A stretch of 44,693 nucleotides of DNA from Acidobacteriota bacterium (lineage in GTDB: Bacteria; Acidobacteriota; Thermoanaerobaculia; Multivoradales; SZUA-115), in the NCBI GenBank assembly GCA_024277255.1, contig JAJRVQ010000162.1:1-44693 (forward strand), given 5' to 3'. The notes below the pieces were generated by a model. That model saw only the letters and a program-made list of their open reading frames with translations. It was not told where the DNA came from and searched no databases. Below, piece by piece: positions 7,780 through 15,589 of this stretch (position 1 is its first letter; every line of letters begins with the position of its first letter). Both the position numbers and the translations under genes were made by a program.

Positions 7780-8889
7780 TCAAATGAGTTTTACGAAGTA
7801 TTTGCCGGGCAGTTGTTTGACGAGGCGTTTCATTTCCAGTCGCAGCAGGGTGGCCGACACGGTGGCGGTGGGAAGATCGGCGTCGCCGATGATGGTGTCG
7901 ATGGGGGTTTCGTCGTCACCGACGGCGGCGAGCACGGAGCGTTCCGCGGGGCTGAGTAAATCCAAGGCCGGTGACGATGGCGCACTGTTGGCCGGCGCGG
8001 GCGGGGAGTCCGGAGGAATCAGCATCTCCATGTCATCGAGCACATCGCGGCTGTCGGTGATCAGTTTGGCGCCGTCCTGAATGAGGCGGTTGCAGCCCTC
8101 CGAGGAGGGGCGGTCGATGGGGCCGGGCACGGCGTATACATTGCGCCCCTGTTCCATGGCTTGGTTGGCGGTGATCAGGGCACCGCTGCGCGCCGGGGCC
8201 TCGACCACGAGAATGCCGCGGCTCAATCCCGAGACGATGCGGTTGCGCAGCGGGAAGGACTGGCGGTCGGGCGGGTAGAGCACCGGGAACTCCGAGATCA
8301 CCGCGCCCTGGGCGGCGATGCGCTCGGCGAGAGCGGAGTTTTCCGGAGGGTAAAGTTTGCCGATGCCGGAGCCGAGCACGGCGATGGTGCGACCGCCGGC
8401 GGCGAGGGCGGCCTCGTGGGCGGCGGTGTCGATGCCGCGGGCCAGGCCGGAGACGATGGTGACCCCGGCGTGGGCCAGTTGAAAACTGAGGCGGCGGGCC
8501 GACTCGCGACCGTAGTGGGTGATGCGGCGCGATCCCACCACGGCGATGGCGTGGTGGTCGCGGTCGAGGAGTTCTCCCCTGATGAAGAGCAGGTGTGGCG
8601 GGTCGTGAATCTCCCGCAGGCTGGCGGGGTAAGCCTCCTCTTCGATGGTGAGCAGTTCGATCTCATGTTCGTGGATGCGGCGCAGTTCCTCGGGCAAATC
8701 GATGAGATTCTCCCAGTCGCGGATGGTCTCCGCCATCTCCTGGCCGATGCCGTTGGCCGAGCGCAGTTCGTCGGTTCGCGCCGCGAGAATGCGCTCGGGA
8801 GATTCGAATCGCTCAAGCAATCGCCGCACCCGAATCGGCCCGATGCCGGGCAGCAGGTTGAGGACGAGATAGGCTTCAGTGCGGGTCAC
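7780..8889 (-). CDS. dprA: DNA-processing protein DprA/Smf
   Basis: The product is 369 residues from a GTG start (8889); no better ATG exists near the conserved N-terminus. It has an N-terminal helix-hairpin-helix/SAM-like segment (LLPGIGPIRVRRLL...ANGIGQEMAE) and the DprA Rossmann domain (AVVGSRRITHYG, SGLARGIDTAAHEAAL, IAVLGSGIGKLYPPEN, FPLRNRIVSGLS, ITANQAMEQGRNVYAVPG). A C-terminal winged helix follows (LSPAERSVLAAVGDDETPIDTIIG...LLRLEMKRLVKQLPGKYF). DprA protects incoming single-stranded DNA and loads RecA during natural transformation, so the cell may be competent. It lies between aroB (58 bases upstream) and topB. Confidence 0.95.
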   Translation of the reverse strand: MTRTEAYLVLNLLPGIGPIRVRRLLERFESPERILAARTDELRSANGIGQEMAETIRDWENLIDLPEELRRIHEHEIELLTIEEEAYPASLREIHDPPHLLFIRGELLDRDHHAIAVVGSRRITHYGRESARRLSFQLAHAGVTIVSGLARGIDTAAHEAALAAGGRTIAVLGSGIGKLYPPENSALAERIAAQGAVISEFPVLYPPDRQSFPLRNRIVSGLSRGILVVEAPARSGALITANQAMEQGRNVYAVPGPIDRPSSEGCNRLIQDGAKLITDSRDVLDDMEMLIPPDSPPAPANSAPSSPALDLLSPAERSVLAAVGDDETPIDTIIGDADLPTATVSATLLRLEMKRLVKQLPGKYFVKLI

Positions 8890-8895
8890 GGGGGA

Positions 8896-8931
8896 TTTAG
8901 GTGGTAGGCGTTTAGGTGGTAGGCGTTTAGG
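8896..8931. repeat. 15-bp tandem repeat between aroB and dprA
   Basis: TTTAGGTGGTAGGCG is present twice in tandem (8896-8910, 8911-8925), followed by a partial third copy (TTTAGG, 8926-8931). It fills most of the short aroB-dprA gap, and being so close to the GTG of dprA it must lie in the dprA leader. A related G/T-rich stretch (GTAGGGGTTTAGGTTGTAGG) occurs at about 21636-21655, beside the MITE-like element, so this is probably a dispersed genomic repeat. Confidence 0.55.
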
Positions 8932-8947
8932 GATGAAGAGGGTTGGG

Positions 8948-10063
8948 TCAGGGGGCGTAGAGGGTGAGGACTACGTCCTCGATGGCGCGCGGCGGCACAG
9001 TTTGGCTGACGAAGGCGTCGCCGAGGGAGCGCAGCAGGACGAAGCGCACTTTGCCTTCCTCGAACTTTTTGTCGCGGCCGATGGCCTCGACAATATCGTG
9101 CCGGCTGAGGTCGCCGGGAAGTGAGGTGGGCAGGTCGAAGCTTCTTAGCGCGGCGATGATGCGGGCGCCTTCTTTTTCGGTGAGGCTGGAGCAGGCGACG
9201 GAGAGGCGGACGGCGGCGACCAGGCCGAGGCTGATGGCTTCGCCGTGGAGGAAGCGACCGTAACCGGCGGCGTTCTCGATGCCGTGGCCGACGGTGTGGC
9301 CGAAGTTCAGCAGGGCGCGCACGCCGGCGGTTTCGCGTTCGTCTTCCTCGACCACGGCGGCCTTGATGGCGACGTTGCGGGCGATCAGGGGAACCAGGTT
9401 TTCCCGGCGGGTGCCGAGTGCCTCGACGCGGCTCAGCAGGGCGGGATCGCGAATCGCGGCGTGCTTGATGATTTCGCCAAAGCCCTCGTTGTATTCACGG
9501 TCGGGCAGGCTCTGGAGGGTGGTGACATCGGCGACGACGAGGCGCGGCTGGTGAAAGGCGCCGACGAGGTTTTTGCCTTCGGGGGTGTTGACCCCGGTCT
9601 TGCCGCCGACGGAGCTGTCCACCTGGGCGACCACGGTGGTGGGGATCTGGACAAAGGGGATGCCGCGCTGGAAAATGGAGGCGGCGAATCCGGCGAGGTC
9701 GCCGACGACGCCGCCACCGAGGGCGATGAGGAAGGATTTGCGATCGAGCCCGGCGCGAAGCATCTGGCGGCAGACATCGGTGACGACTTCCATTGATTTG
9801 GATGCCTCGCCGGCGGGCACGGTGATTTCGAACACCTCGATGCCGGCGGCGCGCAGCGGTCCGCTGACGGCGTCGGCGTAGAGCGGGCCCACGGTGCTGT
9901 CGGTGACGAGCACGGCGCGCTTACGAAAGGCTCCGGGATCGGCTTCGGCCAGTAGTTCGGGCAGTTTTTCCAGCAGGCCCTCGCCGACGATGACATCGTA
10001 GCGGTCGCGCTCGAGGTTCAGGGAAATCCGGGTGGCTCCATCGTGTTCGGAGAGATCAGGCAT
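8948..10063 (-). CDS. aroB: 3-dehydroquinate synthase
   Basis: This enzyme makes 3-dehydroquinate from DAHP, the second step of the shikimate pathway. The ATG at 10063 (MPDLSEHDG) gives 371 residues; a TTG at 10078 would add five. The NAD-binding and substrate regions are clear: DSTVGPLYAD, PAGEASKSMEVV, IALGGGVVGDLAGFAAS, TTVVAQVDSSVGGKTGVN, and the metal ligands in EIIKHAAI, LNFGHTVGHGIE and LHGEAISLG. The start overlaps the end of miaA by 8 bases, indicating translational coupling. Confidence 0.96.
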   Translation of the reverse strand: MPDLSEHDGATRISLNLERDRYDVIVGEGLLEKLPELLAEADPGAFRKRAVLVTDSTVGPLYADAVSGPLRAAGIEVFEITVPAGEASKSMEVVTDVCRQMLRAGLDRKSFLIALGGGVVGDLAGFAASIFQRGIPFVQIPTTVVAQVDSSVGGKTGVNTPEGKNLVGAFHQPRLVVADVTTLQSLPDREYNEGFGEIIKHAAIRDPALLSRVEALGTRRENLVPLIARNVAIKAAVVEEDERETAGVRALLNFGHTVGHGIENAAGYGRFLHGEAISLGLVAAVRLSVACSSLTEKEGARIIAALRSFDLPTSLPGDLSRHDIVEAIGRDKKFEEGKVRFVLLRSLGDAFVSQTVPPRAIEDVVLTLYAP

Positions 10064-11045
10064 GAGAGGAAGAGGCAATGGACGGAGCGGAGAGTAATGG
10101 GGGCAACTGGGACAGGATGCGCCCGGCGGCTGAGTCTGCCGTGTCGTCGGCGGCGAGGCAAATGCTTTGAAATTCTTTCTCCCGCTTGAACCACGTCACC
10201 TGGCGTTTGGCATAGCGGCGAGTGGCCTGGCGGATGCGTTCGATGGTCTCCTCCCGACTCAGTTCGCCGCCAATGCAGGCGCGGATTTCGCGCAAGCCGA
10301 TGGCGCGCTCGGTGGTGGAGGAAAGGGGCGCGTCAGCGAGTCGCCGAATCTCGTCGATGACTCCATTGGCAAACATGGTGTCGGCGCGGTGGTTGATGCG
10401 GTCGTAGAGATCGGAGCGTTCCCGACTCAGGACGACGGCGTTGAGCCGGGGAGAGGGAGTGGCGAAGGAGCGCTTGAGTTCCGAGGCCGGTTGTCCCGAC
10501 AGCAGGGCGATCTCCAGATTGCGGGTGACGTAGCGGCGGTTTTGCAGGTTGGTGGCGGCGGCGCCCTCGGCATCGATGCGCTGATACCAGGCGACGAGGT
10601 CGGCTAGTGCGATGGTGTCCAGTAGCTGCCGCAGGTCGGGGTCGCCCGGCGGGGTGGGGGCGAGACCGTGGGTGAGCGCTTTCAGGTAGAGGCCGCTGCC
10701 GCCGACCACGAGGGGGCGGATGTTACGGGAGCACAGATCATCGAGCAGCGGGCGGGCGAGCGCGGCGTAGTGCGCGGCATCGCCCGCTTCGTCGAGAGAC
10801 AGGGCGCCGTAGAGATGATGGGGAACACGCCCGCGCTGCTCGGCTGTGGGAGCGGCGCTGAGTATCTCGATGCCGGCGTAGAGTTGGAAGGCGTCGGCGT
10901 TGATAACCGCGCATTCGATGCCGGCGGAACGTAGGCGGTCAGCGAGAGCGAGGGCGACAGCGCTCTTTCCCGAGCCGGTGGGGCCGGCCAGGTAGAAGGC
11001 CGGATCGAAGCCAGGGAGTGGCTGCGCTGGAGGGGAAGCGTTCAC
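10056..11045 (-). CDS. miaA: tRNA dimethylallyltransferase
   Basis: MiaA transfers the dimethylallyl group to A37 of tRNAs reading UNN codons; the tRNA-Leu(CAA) in this window is a likely substrate. The protein is 329 residues from a GTG at 11045, with a purine-rich GGAGACAAA about 11 bases upstream. Visible motifs are the P-loop GPTGSGKS (21-28), NADAFQLY (substituting for the usual D-S-x-Q-x-Y), LVVGGSGLYLKALTHGL, and the C-terminal RYAKRQVTWFKRE. The gene is followed by aroB with an 8-base overlap and preceded by a strong hairpin that ends the upstream RRM gene, so it probably has its own promoter at about 11046-11089. Confidence 0.95.
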   Translation of the reverse strand: MNASPPAQPLPGFDPAFYLAGPTGSGKSAVALALADRLRSAGIECAVINADAFQLYAGIEILSAAPTAEQRGRVPHHLYGALSLDEAGDAAHYAALARPLLDDLCSRNIRPLVVGGSGLYLKALTHGLAPTPPGDPDLRQLLDTIALADLVAWYQRIDAEGAAATNLQNRRYVTRNLEIALLSGQPASELKRSFATPSPRLNAVVLSRERSDLYDRINHRADTMFANGVIDEIRRLADAPLSSTTERAIGLREIRACIGGELSREETIERIRQATRRYAKRQVTWFKREKEFQSICLAADDTADSAAGRILSQLPPLLSAPSIASSSHA

Positions 11046-11089
11046 GGGTGGATGGTTTGTCTCCTACCAGACGTGCCGTCGGAACACAA

Positions 11090-11119
11090 GAAAGGGAAGG
11101 TGTCGGCACCTTCCCTTTC
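11090..11119 (-). terminator. Strong hairpin terminator after the RRM gene
   Basis: A perfect 13-bp inverted repeat (GAAAGGGAAGGTG, 11090-11102; its complement at 11107-11119) closes on a 4-base loop, 31 bases after the stop of the RRM gene and 45 bases before the miaA start. Reading the minus strand, the stem is followed by TTGTGTTCC, a poor U-tract, so it is a stable stem with a weak tail. It separates the RRM gene from the miaA-aroB-dprA-topB run. Confidence 0.7.
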
Positions 11120-11150
11120 CGAATGGATTAGCGAATGGATCCGGGCAGGC

Positions 11151-11927
11151 TCAGGCGGCCGCGTTGCCGTCTTCGGGATTGCCGGCTTCGGCCATTTGCC
11201 GTTCTTCGCTCTCGGCGCCGGTGACCAGGAGGCGGCGCCCCATGAAGTCCTGGTCGTGCAGCACCTGCACGGCGCGGCGGGCCTCGGTGATGTGGCCCAT
11301 TTCGACGAAGGCGAATCCCTTGGATTGCTGCGTCCGGGGGTCGGTGACGATTTCAGAGCCGGCGACGGTGCCGACACCGCGGAACAGTTCTTCCAGATCA
11401 CCCTCCTGGGCGGCGTAGTCGAGATTGCCGACGTAGAGCCGCGCGCTGGTCACACTGACGGTGGTGGGCACCTCACGGATGGGGTGGGGCGTCGGCACGA
11501 AAGGCTGCTCTCGATCTTCTCGCCGTGGCCGGTCCGGATTGCTCCGCTTTGATTTGCCGCCGGTATCCGGTTTGCCGAGGAGGCCGAAGGTCAACAGGGA
11601 AAGGATGCGTTGCCCGAGGGTCGGAGTGGGAGGGGCGGCGGGCTGGCGTGGCCGCCGACCTCGATTCCCGCGGTTGCCGTTTCCGCTGCCGCGGTTTCCG
11701 CGCTTGTTACCACCGCCGTTGTTGGAGCGGGAACGGGAGGCTCGAGGGGGCCCGCCCTCGCGGTTTCCATTGCGGTCGCCGTTGTTTTCGGCGCCGCTGC
11801 TGCGGTTGCGATTCCTGCTGCGGTTGCGGTTGCGGTTACGATTTCTGTTGCGGCCTCCGTTGGAGGATTGAGAGTCGCCTTGACTGGTGGAGCGGCCATT
11901 CTGGCCGCCGGAATTCGGTGAGTCCAT
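11151..11927 (-). CDS. RRM RNA-binding protein with Asn/Arg-rich disordered domain
   Basis: The ATG at 11927 (MDSPNSGGQNG) gives 258 residues; a longer frame to 12119 has no coding character. The first ~110 residues are low complexity: an alternating Asn-Arg tract (NRNRNRNRNRSRNRNRSS) followed by Gly/Asn/Arg-rich repeats. A short linker containing ILSLLTFGLLGK leads to one RNA recognition motif at about 165-240, with RNP2 as RLYVGNL and RNP1 as SKGFAFVEM. Single-RRM proteins of this kind occur in cyanobacteria and PVC bacteria and bind mRNA, often in cold or stress responses. The long Asn/Arg region is unusual and may drive self-association. A long untranslated leader (to about 12395) and a strong terminator mark it as a monocistronic unit. 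Confidence 0.85.
   Translation of the reverse strand: MDSPNSGGQNGRSTSQGDSQSSNGGRNRNRNRNRNRSRNRNRSSGAENNGDRNGNREGGPPRASRSRSNNGGGNKRGNRGSGNGNRGNRGRRPRQPAAPPTPTLGQRILSLLTFGLLGKPDTGGKSKRSNPDRPRREDREQPFVPTPHPIREVPTTVSVTSARLYVGNLDYAAQEGDLEELFRGVGTVAGSEIVTDPRTQQSKGFAFVEMGHITEARRAVQVLHDQDFMGRRLLVTGAESEERQMAEAGNPEDGNAAA
11811..11852. repeat. GCGGTT-type hexamer repeats inside the RRM gene
   Basis: The plus strand shows imperfect 6-bp units (GCGGTT, GCGATT, GCGGTT x3, ACGATT) in tandem. On the minus strand they encode the Asn-Arg dipeptide run of the RRM protein. Because the unit is 6 bp, copy-number change would keep the frame and only lengthen or shorten the disordered segment. Confidence 0.6.
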
Positions 11928-12395
11928 GGTGGGATATCGAAGTGTTTCGGAGCCCTCTCGTATGGGGAGGGATCCGGTTGGGATGGGGGACGGAGCGGTC
12001 CACCGTTCCGGGGGGAACGTTTGCGCGCCGATGGGGAGCGGGCCGAAGCCTGTCTCGCCTGCGTGGCGCGGGATCCGAAGGATAGCGCGGTATCGGGGCG
12101 GCACTGTCGATCCGGCCACACAGCCGGACAGAGCCGAGTTCAGCTACCAAGAAACTCCGCCGTCGAAAGCAGGAGCGGGGCGATTTCCCTCCACCGGGAG
12201 CGTTTACCGCCGGGCCGCAAATACTCGCCGAAGCGATCATTGCCCGAACGGTCGTGAGTCCCGTGCTCGTTGATTTGGCTGTGGAGGGAAGGTTCATGCC
12301 ACTCTGGAAACGCCGCTGTTTGGCGTTTCCCTGCTCGGCGTCAACCTAGTCCAGCGCGCGTGATCGGCAAGCGGTCAGTTGCGCGAGCCGCCGGG
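11928..12395. other. 468-bp gap without a supported gene
   Basis: This gap lies between the RRM start and the end of the CNNM gene. Short frames exist on both strands but none looks coding. It presumably holds the promoter and a leader of up to ~380 bases for the RRM gene. No tmRNA, SRP RNA, RNase P or tRNA signature was found. The only clear structure is the hairpin at 12306-12330. Confidence 0.4.
12306..12330 (-). terminator. Hairpin downstream of the CNNM gene
   Basis: GGAAACGCC (12306-12314) and GGCGTTTCC (12322-12330) form a perfect 9-bp inverted repeat with a 7-base loop, 65 bases beyond the stop of the minus-strand CNNM gene. There is no T-run, so termination is plausible but not certain. 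Confidence 0.4.
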
Positions 12396-13358
12396 TCAGT
12401 GGTCACCCAGAGTGAGCCGGCCCACCATATCGGAGACACTGACGATGCCGATAGGGCGGCCTTTCTCGCTGTATACGGCGGCGATGCGGTGACTGGCGCG
12501 GCGCAGCCGGCGAATCACGGCGATGGCGGCCTCGGTCGGGTCGGCGCGCACCAGTTTGCGGCGGTATTGCTGCACGGTGCCGCTGTTGCTACCGTTGCGG
12601 AGCAACTCCATCACATCGATGATGCCCACCAAATCTCCGTTGGGCGCCATCACCGGAAACTGATCGAAGGCGGTCTGGCGCGCCAGAGAGATCACCGAGG
12701 CGATGGGCATTTCTTGGGGAACGGCGGTGACCTGGGAGAGAGACAGCATGACTTCACCGACGCGGACCCGCTGGAAGTCGAGGACGCCGCGGATCATGCT
12801 GGTCTCGCGCTGATCAAGAGTTCCGTCTCGTTCCATGACTTCGGTCAGGGCGCGAAATTCAGCCCGACTGGTTTCCTTGGGTGTGCCTGGATTCTGCTTC
12901 CCTCCCAAGTGAGAACCGATCCAGTGCCCGGGCATGGCGAGCAGCAGCAGCAGAGGCCGGATGGTGTAGTGAAGCAGCAGCAGCAGGGGGAGGAAAAAGG
13001 ACAACAAGCGTATGGGCGCCCGCTTGAAAATGGATTTCGGCAGGGATTCCACCCACACGAGATACACGGGCAGGGAAACGACGAAGGCGACCAGGTATCC
13101 CCACAGCCCGAGCCAGCGCACCGTTTCTGCGGTGATCAGGGCGAAGGCGATCAAGTTGGCCGAGGCGTTGAGCAGGAGAATGCAGACCAGCAATTGATCC
13201 CGGCGCAGCAGCAGTCGCTCCAGCAGGCGGGCTCGCCGGCTACCCTTTTTTGCCGCGTGACGCAGGCGGGTGGGGCTCACCGACAGGATGGCGCTCTCCA
13301 GCCCCGAAAGCAGGAAGGAGAGCAACAGGCTGGCGATGATGGAAAGGATCAGGCTCAT
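12396..13358 (-). CDS. CNNM/CorC-type membrane protein with CBS pair (second copy)
   Basis: The ATG at 13358 (MSLILSIIASLLLSFLLSGLE) gives 320 residues; the longer frame to 13448 would overlap the upstream gene. The N-terminal half has the CNNM transmembrane domain: about four hydrophobic segments, the SGLESAILSVSPTRL signature, and VESLPKSIFKRAP. The C-terminal half is a CBS pair (VMLSLSQVTAVPQ...VGIIDVMELLR; KLVRADPTEAAIAVI...PIGIVSVSDMVGRLTLGDH). Family members are linked to Mg2+/Co2+ efflux or resistance. Unlike its upstream neighbour it stops after the CBS pair and lacks the CorC/HlyC C-terminal domain. The two genes lie 40 bases apart in one direction and likely act together. Confidence 0.88.
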   Translation of the reverse strand: MSLILSIIASLLLSFLLSGLESAILSVSPTRLRHAAKKGSRRARLLERLLLRRDQLLVCILLLNASANLIAFALITAETVRWLGLWGYLVAFVVSLPVYLVWVESLPKSIFKRAPIRLLSFFLPLLLLLHYTIRPLLLLLAMPGHWIGSHLGGKQNPGTPKETSRAEFRALTEVMERDGTLDQRETSMIRGVLDFQRVRVGEVMLSLSQVTAVPQEMPIASVISLARQTAFDQFPVMAPNGDLVGIIDVMELLRNGSNSGTVQQYRRKLVRADPTEAAIAVIRRLRRASHRIAAVYSEKGRPIGIVSVSDMVGRLTLGDH

Positions 13359-13398
13359 GCCGTGACTACGAAATTTCGAAACAGTTTGGGGTGCATGT

Positions 13399-14685
13399 TC
13401 AGGTTTTTTCCCGCTCAGCGGAGGGCGGGGAGGCTCCGCCCGTGCCAACGGGAAGGTGCTCGATTTCCACGGCGGTGATTCGCTGGCGGCGGCATCGGCG
13501 GACGGTGATTTTGAGATTCTTCAGCGTGACCACTGCTCCCGGGCGGGGAACGCGGCCGAGTTTGTTGAACACCAGGCCGCCGATGGTGTCGAGTCCTTCG
13601 TGATCCAGTTCGACGCCGAGGGCTTCGCCAATTTTGTCGAGGCGCGCGTCGCCGTCAGCGCGAATCAGGCGCGGCCCGAGAATCTCAAAATCCTCCTCCC
13701 GATCCCGGGCCGGGGCGGCGTCCGCCAGGACCTCCTCGATCAGGTCGGAATGGGTAAGGATGCCTTCCACGCCGCCGTATTCATCGACCACAACCCGGAG
13801 ACTGCGAGGCTGGCTCAGGTAATCGCGAAACGCCTCCACGGCGTTCATCGTTTCCGGAACGAAAACGGGAGGGTCGATGAAGTCGCGGAAATCCTCCTCG
13901 GGTTGGTAGAGCCATCGTCGGAGGTCGAGCAGTCCGGTGATCAAGTCCGGTTCGCCCTGATACACCGGGACCCGCCAATGCCAGTGGGAGGACTCCCGCA
14001 GGCGGGTCATGACACCGGCGTTGTCGAGATCGCTGTCGATCATGAAGGTGTCGACTCGGGGGATCATGCAATCTTTGGCGGTCTTGTTGCCCAGGCGAAT
14101 GATGTCCTGGATGATCTCGCTTTCACCACGGGCGAGTGCGCCCTCGTCGCGGCGCATTTCGACCAGGGTTTCGATTTCGCCGTCGGTCAACTCGCCGGGC
14201 CCTTTCAGTCCAGTCGGCATGAGGCGCTCGGTGAATGCCTCGAACCGGGCGGACAAGGTCTCCAGTAGCGGGGACAGGCGAATGAAGGGAGTGACGAGAA
14301 GCTGGAATACCCGGAAGGGGGCCGCCAGCGCGACCACGGTGGGGATGAGTTCACTGATGAGCACCAGGGCACCGAAAAGCACTACGGCGGAAAGCAGGGG
14401 GCGACCTGGAATGAGGAGCCCTATTTCCCGCAGCAGGAATAGCCCAAGCACGGCGAGTGTGAGGCTGAGCATGGCCCCCAGGAGAATTACTTGATGCAGG
14501 CTGCGCCGCGGTTGCCGGACGATGGCGCGCATCATGCCGGTCAGTTCGGGGTGCTCATCGCCGATGGCGGCGATGTGGTGCTCCTTGAGCGAGAAAAGGG
14601 CAGTCTCGAGCGCGGAAACAAAGGCCGCGGTTAGAGCGACAAGGAGCAGGAGCAACCCAGCGGGGATCAGCGGAACCCAACTCAT
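13399..14685 (-). CDS. CNNM/CorC-type membrane protein, full length
   Basis: This 428-residue protein starts at an ATG (14685). An N-terminal CNNM domain with about four transmembrane segments (SALETALFSLKEHHI signature; LISELIPTVVAL) is followed by the acidic linker LTDGEIETLVEMRRDEGAL and a CBS pair (DCMIPRVDTFMIDSD...VVVDEYGGVEGILTHSDLIEEVL). It ends in a CorC/HlyC domain (LDKIGEALGVELDHEGLDTIGGLVFNKLGRVPRPGAVV...). Such proteins sit in the inner membrane and are associated with divalent cation homeostasis; older 'hemolysin' labels are historical. It is the upstream member of a two-gene pair, and the tRNA-Leu gene precedes it 56 bases away on the same strand. Confidence 0.92.
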   Translation of the reverse strand: MSWVPLIPAGLLLLLVALTAAFVSALETALFSLKEHHIAAIGDEHPELTGMMRAIVRQPRRSLHQVILLGAMLSLTLAVLGLFLLREIGLLIPGRPLLSAVVLFGALVLISELIPTVVALAAPFRVFQLLVTPFIRLSPLLETLSARFEAFTERLMPTGLKGPGELTDGEIETLVEMRRDEGALARGESEIIQDIIRLGNKTAKDCMIPRVDTFMIDSDLDNAGVMTRLRESSHWHWRVPVYQGEPDLITGLLDLRRWLYQPEEDFRDFIDPPVFVPETMNAVEAFRDYLSQPRSLRVVVDEYGGVEGILTHSDLIEEVLADAAPARDREEDFEILGPRLIRADGDARLDKIGEALGVELDHEGLDTIGGLVFNKLGRVPRPGAVVTLKNLKITVRRCRRQRITAVEIEHLPVGTGGASPPSAEREKT

Positions 14686-14741
14686 CCGTCGGCGGGAACG
14701 GGGGACGTCGGTTGAAAAGTGTCCATAAATCGATCAGGGAA

Positions 14742-14822
14742 TACCGGCGGAGGGACTCGAACCCTCACTCCCGAAGGAACGCGATTTTGAATCGCGCGCG
14801 TCTACCATTCCGCCACACCGGC
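14742..14822 (-). tRNA. tRNA-Leu (CAA anticodon)
   Basis: The minus strand reads GCCGGTGTGGCGGAATGG at the 5' end, has the anticodon stem-loop CGCGA-TTCAAAA-TCGCG giving anticodon CAA, a long variable arm (TTCCTTCGGGAGTGA), and the T arm GAGGGTTCGAGTCCCTC. The acceptor stem is GCCGGTG with CGCCGGT and discriminator A. CCA is not encoded. The extra arm and A73 fit class II leucine tRNA. It would read UUG codons and is a substrate type for MiaA. Confidence 0.95.
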
Positions 14823-14929
14823 CCGGAGAAAAATTCTATACGCCTGAATCCCTCGAATTCAAACAAGAAGCGAAGGAAGTCTGCCCGCAACCGACCGGCG
14901 ACATGGCCGAGCATCCGCCCCGGGCTTTG

Positions 14930-15541
14930 TCAAAACCGGCTTTCGCTTTCGCGCATCGTGACCGGCTTATCCAGCAACTCCTTGAGCACGATGGCTTGGC
15001 GCAGCCCACCGGGAGAGCGCAGCAATTCGGGCAGTCCTGACGCGCGGTGTCCCTGGCGACCGTGCTCCCGTCCGATTGAGGGAAAGTGGTCGTCGGCGAG
15101 GGCTTCCTGGCGTTTGATCCGCTCCAACACCGCACGTTCCGAGGACGAAAGCAGATCCTCCGGATTCGGGGCCATGGTTGGCTGGGAAATCCCGAGGTGG
15201 CTATCGGCAGCCTCGTGGACGGGTTCCGGTCGGTGTTGCCTCTGTTCGGCCTTCCGGGTCGCGGTGGTGCCGCCTCCCATCGCGGCCACCAGTTCGCGGA
15301 TCATTTCGGCCGGTTCGCCGGCGCCGGGCTGCGCCGGGTTGCGCCGCGCCCGCGGCAGTGGCGGGGGCGCCGTCACGGTTTCTTCTTCCTCGTCTTCTTC
15401 CCACTGTTGTTCCTCTCGGCGAGCCTCCAACTCATTGCCCCTTTGCCGCGCGGCCGTGGCTTCCTGAATGCGCTTGAACACCCACGAAATGAAGGCGATG
15501 ACCACCATCGCCAAGTAAAAGGGGAAGGAATCTTCGTTCAT
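14930..15541 (-). CDS. Single-pass membrane protein of unknown function, downstream of floA
   Basis: The product is 203 residues from the ATG at 15541. An N-terminal transmembrane helix (FYLAMVVIAFISWVF) is followed by a Gln/Glu/Arg-rich segment with likely coiled-coil character, an acidic patch (EEDEEEE) and a Pro-rich linker. A better-ordered C-terminus contains LSSSERAVLERIKRQEAL and LRQAIVLKELLDKPVTMR. It lies 48 bases after the floA stop in the same direction, so it is probably co-transcribed. In many bacteria FloA is paired with an NfeD protein, which is absent here. No named family was recognised. Confidence 0.75.
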   Translation of the reverse strand: MNEDSFPFYLAMVVIAFISWVFKRIQEATAARQRGNELEARREEQQWEEDEEEETVTAPPPLPRARRNPAQPGAGEPAEMIRELVAAMGGGTTATRKAEQRQHRPEPVHEAADSHLGISQPTMAPNPEDLLSSSERAVLERIKRQEALADDHFPSIGREHGRQGHRASGLPELLRSPGGLRQAIVLKELLDKPVTMRESESRF

Positions 15542-15589
15542 CGGTGTGCTGCTGGCCGTGAGGCAGGGGCGAGAGTGGGACGGGCGCGA

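Noticed and set aside
12270..13478. 402-residue plus-strand frame rich in Gln/Gly/His
   Set aside because: It is antisense to the CNNM protein, and its composition is typical of a shadow frame.
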